Part shown: positions 11,641 to 20,019 of the stretch, piece by piece
Position numbering within the stretch: position 1 is the stretch's first letter
Layout: each line of letters begins with the position of its first letter
Assembly: GCF_914767665.1 (NCBI RefSeq)
Contig: NC_059505.1
Span: 22,193,506 to 22,257,505, forward strand
Direction: 5' to 3'
Source: Harmonia axyridis
Lineage: Eukaryota > Arthropoda > Insecta > Coleoptera > Coccinellidae
DNA length: 64,000 nt
Made by a program: the position numbers and the translations under genes
The notes under the pieces: model-generated
The model's input: the letters and a program-made list of their open reading frames with translations, nothing else
The model's database searches: none
Told to the model about the DNA's origin: nothing

Positions 11641-11972
11641 TGTAACGTTTTTCGGTTAATTAAATCGGTACTTCTGGCTAACACTAATTTATTTCAGGTA
11701 CACAACTATAAATAACTATTTACAGATGATTTATTTCAACTATTACACTAATTTATTTTCACTACTATATTAATTTATTTCTACAACTTATATCTAATTG
11801 AGTGTACGGCACTGACCGCCGATTCTGTCGCACTGCCCTGCTCTGCGGCTTCGATTGGTTATATACCGCTCGCATCTCTCTCTAGAAGCGTCTTGATCTT
11901 TCTATCGAGCTCTCGGTGCCTCCAGTACCTTCTAGAAAGAGGCAGTGGCGTAGGGCTTGCGAATTCGTTACA
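11641..11972 (-). repeat. 3' LTR of the spectrin-type element
   Basis: 332 bp, nearly identical to 14545-14875. In minus sense it starts TGTAACGAATTCGC and ends CGTTACA. The last 37 codons of the spectrin-like ORF are encoded here, ending at the TAA at 11859-11861. Confidence 0.95.
11859..11865 (-). promoter_or_regulatory. TATA-like box in 3' LTR overlapping the ORF stop codon
   Basis: Minus-strand TATATAA. Its final TAA is also the stop codon of the spectrin-like ORF. The same box in the 5' LTR (14762-14768) is the likely element promoter. Promoter activity is inferred from sequence only. Confidence 0.5.
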
Positions 11973-14411
11973 CTGCCCCCTTCCTAGGATGTTCAGTCCC
12001 TGAACATATCCGGCACGGTGGCTAAATCTACAGGATTCTCCGTTTCTGCAATTTCCTTGTTCACAGAAATAGCACCTAACAGTCTTCTCTTGAACTTTGA
12101 TCCTCTCCTCAAAGTGGCAATACCTCCCGATCAGATCTTCCAGTTTCTCTTCCTTGAGAGCGTCGTCCCTCGTTATCAGCCAATTCACGAATACGGACAC
12201 CTCCTTTTTGAATAACTGAACGTCCAGGTTCTGATCGCAGATATCCTTTCGCTTTTTCCAAGTCCCTAATCCAAGCTTCAGGATTTTGAACTTCTCGGCA
12301 ATGTCTTGGTTAATATAACCTCGGGATGGTTCCAATTGCTGCAAATTATATTTCTTCCTCTCTGCGCACACAACAAGATATTTGTAAGCTTCCAGCGTAT
12401 CTTCCCTCTTGCTGTCAATGTGCTCATTGGTTTCTGGGAATTCCTCGACAAGTTTCTTGGCCTCTTGCTCTCTAAAGTTCGCCTTGTCCTCGATCACTTC
12501 CAACTCGCCTTCGAAAGTCTGAGGTTTTCTGAGCAAATCTTGGTTACTTTCCGAGTCTTGACTATTGTTATCGTAGCACAAGTCAACCTCTTTCTCGCTT
12601 ATCCAAGAGATTATTTCTTCAGCTCTTCTATCGAACATATGCACCTGTTTTGCTCCGACCAAGAGTTCATTCAGACCGTTTACCAGCTCCAAAAGATCCT
12701 TCCATTGAGTCTGGACCTCAATCATCTTCTCCTGGATCTTGGCGCTATATCTGCATTTAGCTTCTATCAGAGCATTTCCACTGATTAAACATGATTGGAG
12801 CCTTGCCTCGCTATTCATTAGACTAGCGTAAAAAGTGTCGAAGGCATGAATTAGAAGTTCCACATGCTCGACATCAACTCCATGCTTTTCAATTTTGGAA
12901 TTGGTCATCTGGTCCTTGATCCATTCTTGGAGCTTGGTGCACTCTTGGAGGAACCCGAAATACTGGAAGGCTTCAGAGAAGAAAACTACCCTCTGAGCTA
13001 CTATCTGACGTAACTTCTTGAACTGGTGCACTATTTCTTCCTCCGTTTTCTTGTTATCGGCATCGTAGTGCTCTCTTTTATCAAGATTACTACACCTCTG
13101 AGATAATTTATCGATCGTTTCCTGATAAGCTTCAACTTCAGCAGTTATTATACTCAGCTCTCCCTGCAACATCTGAATGGAAATCTCATCTCTACCAACC
13201 TCACGTGTTGCCAGAGCCGACAACTTGTCATAAATCCAGGCCTCAGCTTCTGAACTCTCCTCGTAAAACTTTTCCGATTCCAGGGCATCTTGCAACCTCA
13301 ACATCTTCAGACTGGCCATATCCTTTACCATCACAAATCGATTCTCCAATTCCTTCACCTTCGCACTGATATCATTGGAGAACTCATGACCGGATCTCAT
13401 CATGTTGACCGCCCTATCCATCAAACTTTTCACGATGTGTTCCCTCGAGTTCAGCTCGACCTCCAGCGTCCGATACTTTTTCTGTAAGCTCTGGACCACG
13501 GTAAGACTGATACCCAGGTACAAAGACGCTGCCAGCGATTTCCTGTCGCTCAACCACTGTACCTCCTCATCTATCTCGTTGATGCTCTTGTAGTTCTCTA
13601 GGTGCTGTTGGTAGTCATTTTCCAAAGCGGGTTGACATCTTAGGATGTTGTTGTCTGAAGCCAAGTCGTTTCCGAAATCGTTACTAACTTGAATCTCGAC
13701 TTCACCTAGCCAAACCTCAAACTCTTCGACGGACCTCCTGAAGAGCAGTGCTTGATATGCCTCGTTCAGCTTTTCCCGTTTGATCTGCTTGAGTTCCAAC
13801 AGTCTCTTCCAATCCTCTTTGATTTCTTCCAGCCTTATGACTATTTCATCTTTGGCATAGTGATTCGAATGTAGTAACTCTTGTCCCTCGTTTATTACGC
13901 TTTGCACTCTTTCATCGCTGTCCATAATATCTGCCTCAAATGTAGAACGCTTCTGGATTTCACTTTCCAGGTTTTGAGGTTCCCTATAGCTCTCATCTGC
14001 CGCTATCTGAAGCTTTTGTTTCAACCAGATCTCCACGCTGCAAACATTCTTCAGGAATTCCTGAAAGGCCCTGTATTCTTCCAGTTTCAGTCTTCTGGCT
14101 TCCGTCATTTGCAAACGTTCTTTTTTCCTATCTGGTGTAGCATCCATCATTTTTGACACTTCCTGATTATTCTGGTTCCTTTCATGATCCTCCAGTTTCT
14201 TCGATTCAACCTCATTCCTAGTATTCTCTAACCTTTTCGTGTTATCTATCATTCTTCTACAATTATCCTCCGTTTCATTTCTCAACGATTTGATGCTTTC
14301 CTTTATTTCTGTTTTAAAGTCCTGCACTTGCTTGGTCAGTTGTTCAAAAGCTTGCTTACAGAAATCCAAGGTTGTCTGATCCATTTTCCTTGACTGCGCC
14401 GTAAATGGCAT
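11859..14411 (-). CDS. Spectrin-repeat protein with CCCH zinc finger, captured by an LTR element
   Basis: 850 residues, one uninterrupted intronless frame from the ATG at 14411 (a second ATG is at residue 10). Residues 1-110 are a charged coiled-coil-like lead that may be Gag-derived or novel. From about 113 to 780 run spectrin repeats: the conserved helix-A tryptophans fall at 129, 234, 286, 392, 497, 603 and 744, with spacings of 105-106 residues except for a shortened unit (234 to 286) and a longer last gap. The first repeat (KLQIAADESYREPQNL, then a helix-C W201) closely resembles alpha-spectrin. Residues 780-798 form a C-x7-C-x5-C-x3-H zinc finger of RNA-binding type. Residues 814-850 are read from the 3' LTR. 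Spectrin repeats normally build rods under membranes; in this element they occupy the place of gag-pol. I infer capture of a host spectrin-family transcript. A function as a structural Gag substitute is speculation. Confidence 0.88.
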   Translation of the reverse strand: MPFTAQSRKMDQTTLDFCKQAFEQLTKQVQDFKTEIKESIKSLRNETEDNCRRMIDNTKRLENTRNEVESKKLEDHERNQNNQEVSKMMDATPDRKKERLQMTEARRLKLEEYRAFQEFLKNVCSVEIWLKQKLQIAADESYREPQNLESEIQKRSTFEADIMDSDERVQSVINEGQELLHSNHYAKDEIVIRLEEIKEDWKRLLELKQIKREKLNEAYQALLFRRSVEEFEVWLGEVEIQVSNDFGNDLASDNNILRCQPALENDYQQHLENYKSINEIDEEVQWLSDRKSLAASLYLGISLTVVQSLQKKYRTLEVELNSREHIVKSLMDRAVNMMRSGHEFSNDISAKVKELENRFVMVKDMASLKMLRLQDALESEKFYEESSEAEAWIYDKLSALATREVGRDEISIQMLQGELSIITAEVEAYQETIDKLSQRCSNLDKREHYDADNKKTEEEIVHQFKKLRQIVAQRVVFFSEAFQYFGFLQECTKLQEWIKDQMTNSKIEKHGVDVEHVELLIHAFDTFYASLMNSEARLQSCLISGNALIEAKCRYSAKIQEKMIEVQTQWKDLLELVNGLNELLVGAKQVHMFDRRAEEIISWISEKEVDLCYDNNSQDSESNQDLLRKPQTFEGELEVIEDKANFREQEAKKLVEEFPETNEHIDSKREDTLEAYKYLVVCAERKKYNLQQLEPSRGYINQDIAEKFKILKLGLGTWKKRKDICDQNLDVQLFKKEVSVFVNWLITRDDALKEEKLEDLIGRYCHFEERIKVQEKTVRCYFCEQGNCRNGESCRFSHRAGYVQGLNILGRGQCNEFASPTPLPLSRRYWRHRELDRKIKTLLERDASGI
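11973..11988 (-). promoter_or_regulatory. Polypurine tract of the spectrin-type element
   Basis: Minus-strand CCTAGGAAGGGGGCAG lies directly against the 3' LTR, the expected place for the plus-strand primer in reverse transcription. It is also coding (residues near 808-813 of the ORF). Confidence 0.8.
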
Positions 14412-14517
14412 TCAAAAATATGGTCACAAAATGTTCACACTACTGTCCACAGAAATTTTGACGAGAATGTCCACTAAAAAAATGTCCACAGAAATGTTCA
14501 CGATTTAATTAACTCTC

Positions 14518-14542
14518 GGTTCGAATCCCACTTCTGACACCA
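14518..14542 (-). promoter_or_regulatory. Primer binding site, tRNA-Leu type
   Basis: Two bases inside the 5' LTR. The 25 plus-strand bases equal the T-arm and acceptor 3' end of an insect tRNA-Leu including CCA (GGTTCGAATCC, then TTCTGACACCA). The match extends past the usual 18 bases into the T loop. The tRNA identity is from memory of insect tRNA-Leu. Confidence 0.75.
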
Positions 14543-14544
14543 AT

Positions 14545-14875
14545 TGTACGTTTTTCGGTTAATTAAAACGGTACTTCTGGCTAACACTAATTTATTTCAG
14601 GTACACAACTATAAATAACTATTTACAGATGATTTATTTCAACTATTACACTAATTTATTTTCACTACTATATTAATTTATTTCTACAACTTATATCTAA
14701 TTGAGTGTACGGCACTGACCGCCGATTCTGTCGCACTGCCCTGCTCTGCGGCTTCGATTGGTTATATACCGCTCGCATCTCTCTCTAGAAGCGTCTTGAT
14801 CTTTCTATCGAGCTCTCGGTGCCTCCGATACCTTCTAGAAAGAGGCAGTGGCGTAGGGCTTGCGAATTCGTTACA
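14545..14875 (-). repeat. 5' LTR of the spectrin-type element
   Basis: 331 bp. Compared with the 3' LTR it lacks one A in the terminal TGTAACG and differs at three positions (one near 14566, two near 14827). A TATATAA box lies at 14762-14768 on the minus strand. Between it and the ORF, the leader has near-repeats of GTGGACATT / GTGAACATT. Confidence 0.95.
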
Positions 14876-15469
14876 ATATGATAATTCTGGATCACGTAGA
14901 TGGATATTGTTAGAATCATTAATATTTTCCATACAAGAAACATTTGGGAAAGTTCTACAATCATAGGGCTGATGATTATAAATTTAATACTTCAGTAAAT
15001 GCCGAGAAACAGATTTTATCTTTAATCATAGTATAAGGATTCCTTATACTATGCTTTAATATAGTTGGTTTTGAAGGATTATTATAATCACAAGTGAGGA
15101 TCTCAGATATATTAGAACATTGAAATACAATATGAGGAAAAACCCGGTCTTATTTTGTTCTAAATTTATTTTCTCATGGATTACCTTACCTGAAACCTAA
15201 AACAGAACTTGTAATAAATAAGTGACAATAAAAACTACTTTATCTGTTCATTGCTACCATACAAGAATTACAAATACAAACACAATTTATTGTTGGTTAT
15301 AAAATCATATTGAAAAACTCGAACGCTGATTGGCTTATTATGAGAATAAAATTTTTGCATCGTGATATGTATGCATGATGTATACCGTGTATGCTGAGTG
15401 TTTGTGACGTCATATCTGTTGCCAATGCTAGCACTAGCGGTTTCACCCCCCTGGTTCGCATCATTCCCA
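14876..15469. other. Unassigned AT-rich DNA
   Basis: Right flank of the spectrin-type element up to the next MITE. No coding frame, tRNA or repeat I can support; short open frames near 15268-15525 look random. Confidence 0.5.
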
Positions 15470-15784
15470 CCGTAAGCACAGAACACCCTAACTACACAGA
15501 AGCGTAAGACCGCCTTCCCGCCCAAACTTTATCTGAAAGCGATTGTGCTATGCTAAGTGTTACAAATGTCAACGTCAAGTTTAATATATTAAATAAATGG
15601 ATTTTTTGTGTAAACTTACGAAAGTAAACGGTCAACTGAGAAGAAATCCCAGAATGTATTTTCCAATCGAACTGATTTAACTGCGCCTAGAACTACATTA
15701 ATTTCATTCAATTCAAATTTGCCGCTCAATAGTGACAGATGTAATACTTAGCAGAGAAGGAAGGACACGAAAATTCGCCACTTG

Positions 15785-17220
15785 CATGGGCGCCCGCAGG
15801 GGGGGGGGCAGGGGGGGCCATGGCCCCCCCTGAGATTTTGATTGCCTCAATTTTCAGCACAACACCCTTAATATCACTTTCTCAATCCAAAGGGTAAGGA
15901 AAAAAAGAAAGAAATGGATTCCCAACATTTTTTCGGTATATAATCCATAATCGGCAGAGGTAACTTTTGAATTGAAAACTTTTTTAGGCGCTATGAGCAC
16001 TTCTTGAGTGAAGAAAAATCATGGAACCGAACGCACTCCATGCGTGTCAATTTTTTTATAAATTCATCTTATATATACTCTTCTATTGTCTTTAATAGAT
16101 GAAGAAAAAAAGAGATGCAGAAAATAATAACAATTTTTACCGATTATAAATACAATAGTTTTTTGCCTATACGAGAGAGCACCAAGAACTCTGGCAATTT
16201 AAGTGATCTTTTGAAATTCACAGTCGAATCTGGTGATAAAGATTTAGAGATTTATTTATTCAACGCAGCTGGTAACTCGAAATATACTTCTCACAGAATT
16301 CAAAAGGAGATTATTTCGATAGCTGGGCATGTAATAATGACAAATGTTGTAGAAGAAGCAAATTCTTCGATGTATTTCAGTGTAATGGCTGACGAGTCTG
16401 CTGATATTTCTAGACATGAGCAGTTATCTATTGGAATACGATATGTACATGAGCAAAATGAAAATTTTACAGTGAAGAGTTTCTTGGATTCGTACAATTG
16501 AACAAATTGAATGCTGATTGCATAGCTGCTTCAATCCTTGAGGTTATAGAAAAATCTGGTTTGAATTTGGACAAACTTCTAGCACAAGGTTATGATGGAT
16601 GCTAGACAATGGCTGGTGAAATTCATGGGGTTTAAAAGATCATAAGATATTAGTACAAAAAAGCCATTTATTTCCATTGCATCTCCCATAGGTTGAATTT
16701 AGTAATAAATGACATCAGAAAAATTACTAAAATTCGTAATAGCATTGGCACCGTTAAAGGACATTATAGTCTTTTTTCGAGAGAGTACTTTAGGAAGAAA
16801 TCTGATTCCAAATATTGCTTTGTTTTGTGAAACTCGTTGCTAAATATAAATCTTTGCGTTTTGGCTGAAAACGTCAATACTATATTCAAAACTCTTTTTG
16901 CTATAAAATTTGGAAAAATTTCAATGAATTCTTCAACAACAGAAAGAGCTGCTCAGTTATGGGCTGCAATAAACTCTTTCACTTATGTGGTTTGTTTGAC
17001 GGTAGCTAGTAAATATTTAAATATATTGGAATCAATAGCAAATATACCATGATTTGTTTCGAAAAGAGTTACCGTATTATTTTACATCACCTTATGTTGT
17101 TGACGTTATAAAAAAAATGTTGAAGTGGGAAACTTCGCCTACGACAATAATGGTCGTCTTATCGTTTTTCAATAATTTTCATTTTGCCCCCCCTGAGAAA
17201 AATTTCTGCGGGCGCCCATG
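15785..17220 (+). mobile_element. hAT element with 8-bp target duplication
   Basis: Inverted ends CATGGGCGCCCGCAG and CTGCGGGCGCCCATG, with G/C-rich subterminal runs. Flanked by the exact 8-bp repeat GCCACTTG (15777-15784 and 17221-17228), the hAT hallmark. 1436 bp, containing a decayed transposase. Confidence 0.9.
16115..17052 (+). pseudogene. hAT transposase remnant (ZMYM1-like family)
   Basis: 16115-16501 encodes 128 residues with GNLSDLLKF, SHRIQKEII and VMADESADISRHEQLSI; the last block holds the first catalytic aspartate region of the DUF4371/ZMYM1-like hAT transposases. After a frameshift, ADCIAASILEVIEKSGLNLD and AQGYDG continue the similarity (about 16510-16605). A further piece at 16837-17052 (ERAAQLWAAINSF) is weaker. 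Stops and shifts rule out activity. The C-terminal dimerisation region is missing or unrecognisable. Confidence 0.75.
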
Positions 17221-17289
17221 GCCACTTGAAGATCAAAGTGCCGCCTTTTACTTACGCTTCTGTGTAGTTAGGGTGTTCTGTGCCGTAAG

Positions 17290-17705
17290 CTCCCTAAGCG
17301 TTCGGCAAATCACACCTTTCGCACCGTCTGCACTTTTCTGCGCTCGGTAAATGTCAACCGAATGCTTAACCTTTCGCACCGCCTAGGTAGACGGAGAAAA
17401 GGGTGCGAACTGTGGACCATATATTACAATAATATTAACATAAAAATGAAGAAAAGAAGTACGCCAAATTCTGTGGGATAGGAATTTTTGATTTCAAGAG
17501 GTTATATTGAACACAAGTAAGTTTTATATTCAGGACAATACAAATGAAAATTGGAAGCTTCACAATAAGAAACAAATTTATTTTTATAGAGGAGACTAAA
17601 CCGGGCATTACAAATATTACATTTGATGCCTTTTTTGATTATATTAATTTTCTTTTGAAATCTTTGAACCTAAAAATTATAAATTAAGGATTGGTTTGAA
17701 AATAG
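17290..17705. other. Unassigned spacer with a CGTTCGGCAAATCA motif
   Basis: 17298-17311 has CGTTCGGCAAATCA, which recurs at about 19213 and (as CGTTCGGCAAATCC) at 36079. These may be ends of small elements related to the Harbinger scrap, but no matching target duplication was found. Confidence 0.35.
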
Positions 17706-18610
17706 GTACCGGGTTTTTCAGCATAATTTGACCCCCCCTTTAACTTTGTTACTAAAAGAGGTACAAAAAAATGTTTTCTACAAAAGTTTCACGTAATCGT
17801 TTCAAATTTTAAGAACCACCTGGCATGCTCAGTAATCAGTAATCAATGCCCTTTTTTGGGTTATCTCGTTGGCAACGATATGACATATAGTCAAATTGCC
17901 AACGAGATAACTCAAAAAAGGGCATTTTAAAAACCACCTGGCTTGCTCAGTAATCAGTTTTCAAGTGATAGGCTCCGATAACTCAAAATGCCATTTTTTG
18001 AGTTATCTCGTTGGCAACGATATGACATATAGTCAAATTGCCAACGAGATAACTCAAAAAAGGGCATTTTGAGTTATCGCAGCCTACCACTTGAAAACTG
18101 ATTACTGAGCAAGCCAGGTGGTTTTTAAAATGCCCTTTTTTGAGTTATCTCGTTGGCAATTTGACTATATGTCATATCGTTGCCAACGAGATAACCCAAA
18201 AAAGGGCATTGATTACTGATTACTGAGCATGCCAGGTGGTTCTTAAAATTTGAAACTCTGTGGTACTCAGAATAATAGAGATAGGTCAAACATATGTTAT
18301 ATATTTGAAATCAGGGGAAACAGAGCTAAATAAATATAGAGAAATATACAGGGTGTTCCATTTGAAAAAATGAAGTTGCTATCAATATGTTGCTCACTCT
18401 ATATATATTTCGTTTTGTGAAATCATTTTAAAAAACACTAGTCGATTACGTCATAGATAAAAATCGCCATGATGATAGCCAACCTTCTCAAAGGAGACGG
18501 CACATAAAGAAGAAGTCGATTACATGAAACTTTTGTAGAAAACATTTTTTTGTACCTCTTTTGGTAACAAAGTTAAAGGGGGGGTGAAATTATGGTGAAA
18601 AACCCGGTAC
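17706..18610. repeat. Foldback element with 94-bp outer arms
   Basis: Outer arms 17706-17799 and 18517-18610 are inverted copies (GTACCGGGTTTTTCA outward end, few mismatches). They enclose the nested palindrome at 17799-18256 and, on the right only, a 260-bp unpaired segment (18257-18516) that includes ACAGGGTGTTCCATTTG, a mariner-type end. Confidence 0.8.
17799..18256. repeat. 458-bp palindrome containing three smaller hairpins
   Basis: The two halves are inverted copies around about 18027. Each half holds a further hairpin unit of about 80-90 bp (17847-17936 and 18140-18211, with a central one at 17989-18066). The units have arms GAGTTATCTCGTTGGCAA and its complement around a 20-bp loop. 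The centre flanks are not perfectly matched. Confidence 0.88.
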
Positions 18611-18664
18611 ATGCATTGGTTGTCTTTGAACATCATGCACGAATCTGAGAATTTTGGAAATACA

Positions 18665-18842
18665 ATATTCATGAATTACAAGTTTATTATGCAAAATCTC
18701 TTTATATATTTAAAGTTTTTTCTTATGTTTGTATATGTTAAAGGCATTTAGGAAAAAGTTCCATATTCATGAATTATAAGCTTATTATGCAAAATCTCTT
18801 TATATATTTAGAGTGTTTTCTAATGTTTGTATATGTTAAAGG
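18665..18842. repeat. Two-copy tandem repeat, 98-bp period
   Basis: ATATTCATGAATTA followed by TTATTGCAAAATCTC-type sequence and GTTTGTATATGTTAAAGG occurs twice, starting 18665 and 18763, with small differences. Noncoding. Confidence 0.75.
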
Positions 18843-18857
18843 AAACAAATATTATTA

Positions 18858-19166
18858 TTAAAAATAAAGGTTTATTTTACATAATTGTATCTCAGCGAAG
18901 AAATCTTTCATCATGTTCAAAGAATAGATTATAAAATTTCTTTTACTCTCTTCTAATTGGTTCCCTGATTGATGATACATATTTTCGATGTCTACAAAAT
19001 TTCCAACTTTTTCATTAAGTGGTTCATCAACAATATCCTCAGGATTATCTCCTTTCAACTCTTTCAAGATGAACACATTATGTAGAATACATCCTGATAT
19101 CACGAGGAGACAAATTAGATCTAGTCTGGCCGTCTCCAATAATTTAAATCGACGAAATTGCTCTTT
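18858..19166 (-). pseudogene. PIF/Harbinger nuclease C-terminal fragment
   Basis: Minus strand. KEQFRRFKLLETARLDLI followed by VISGCILHNVFIL matches the C-terminal helix of HARBI1-like DDE nucleases (KGRFRRL...LHN signature). The frame runs to a stop at 18858 and is open upstream only to about 19166. The catalytic D, D and most of the nuclease are absent, and no paired TIRs or TTA/TAA duplication could be set. Confidence 0.65.
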
Positions 19167-19337
19167 TTCTTTTCACAAAACACATTAAAAAATTCTTCGA
19201 TATCAGCTCCGTTAGCTCCGTCATCGTTCGGCAAATCAAGAACGCACCTATTGCTCCGTGGTCACGTGACCTATCAACCGTTTACACCTTACACCGCACG
19301 CTCCGCACCGGTGAGCATATACCGAACGCAGTATATA

Positions 19338-19939
19338 CAGGGTGTTTCCTGAACATGCGGCAAAAATTCAGGGGGTTGTTCCTTCGACTATTTTAAGCAT
19401 GTTTTGTCCTTGGATGATTTTTGAAAAACCTCTTTGTTTCGAAGATACAGGGCGAACAACATTTTTCATATTTTTAAAATTAATAATAGTTTAAATAAAA
19501 ATGCGTACCGCACTGTGTTTACTAAGTAGGTACAATTTATTTTTAAATTTGTTTAACAACATTCCAATTACTAAAAACGGCCAGTTTTTTGACTAAAAAT
19601 TGATAAGTGCAGATGGTAAAGGAATACAGATTAAACACGGTTTTCATTTGAATTTGTTTTGTGATGTATTAGCAATTAACATTTTATCTATTATGAATCG
19701 CTATAGAGAAGATTGGATGCTTGTATGCTGGCTAGAGGTGGTCATTTTCAACAGTTTTTGTAGGTTGAGTTGAATTTTCATGTAATTTTTCATAATAAAA
19801 TGTTATTATCTGAAATTTTGTTTCCCCTATATCTTCGAAACAAATAGGTTTTTCAAAAATCATCAAAGGACAAAATATTCTTAGAATAGTCCAAGGAACA
19901 ACCCCCTGAATTTTTGCCGCATGTTTACGAAACACCCTG
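19338..19939. mobile_element. MITE with long inverted arms, TA target, mariner-type ends
   Basis: About 602 bp between TA dinucleotides. Ends read CAGGGTGTTTC; the arms match inward for over 100 bp (CATGCGGCAAAAATTCAGGG, then TTGAAAAACCT, TTTCGAAGATA) with scattered differences. The central 350 bp codes for nothing. Fits a non-autonomous Tc1/mariner derivative. Confidence 0.82.
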
Positions 19940-19948
19940 TATATCTAC

Positions 19949-20003
19949 TTGTAAGGAGAAATTTGATTTCAGGGTTAATCAATTACCAAATTTCTCCTTA
20001 CAA
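19949..20003. repeat. Short hairpin, 17-bp arms
   Basis: TTGTAAGGAGAAATTTG and its complement, 21 bases apart, immediately right of the MITE. Function unknown. Confidence 0.7.
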
Positions 20004-20019
20004 TTAAAAGCGAACAGGA

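Larger units (their letters stand above)
11641..14875 (-). mobile_element. LTR retrotransposon carrying a spectrin-repeat gene, no pol
   Basis: A 3.2-kb element in minus orientation. Two direct repeats of 332 and 331 bp bound it, each with TG...CA ends set in a short inverted repeat (TGTAACG/CGTTACA). A tRNA-Leu-type primer site lies inside the 5' LTR and a polypurine tract inside the 3' LTR. ATAT at 11637-11640 and 14876-14879 is a 4-bp target duplication, as in Ty3/gypsy elements. The only long frame is the 850-residue spectrin-like ORF; there is no protease, RT or integrase, so the element must be mobilised in trans. The LTRs differ by three substitutions and one indel over about 331 bp, which means a recent insertion. 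Confidence 0.92.
15477..17282. mobile_element. MITE with 32-bp inverted ends, interrupted by a hAT element
   Basis: Perfect inverted ends of 32 bp (starting CACAGAACACCC, ending GCGTAAG) at 15477-15508 and 17251-17282. The 7-bp direct repeat CCGTAAG flanks them (15470-15476 and 17283-17289). Removing the hAT insert and its duplicated target leaves a 362-bp element with no coding capacity. A 7-bp target duplication would fit several DNA-transposon superfamilies; I do not assign one. Confidence 0.82.

Noticed and set aside
12306..12788. 160-codon plus-strand frame and similar ones opposite the spectrin ORF
   Set aside because: Antisense shadows of the real minus-strand frame; no recognisable domains.
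11859..14411. A normal host spectrin gene
   Set aside because: It is intronless, shorter than any spectrin, reads into an LTR, and lies exactly between primer site and polypurine tract.
17840..18220. CRISPR-like array (three regular repeats)
   Set aside because: The repeats are inverted hairpins of a foldback element in a eukaryotic setting; spacers are not unique.
18858..19340. Complete Harbinger element bounded by CGTTCGG motifs at 17298 and about 19322
   Set aside because: Shared ends are only about 8 bp and no TTA/TAA duplication matches.
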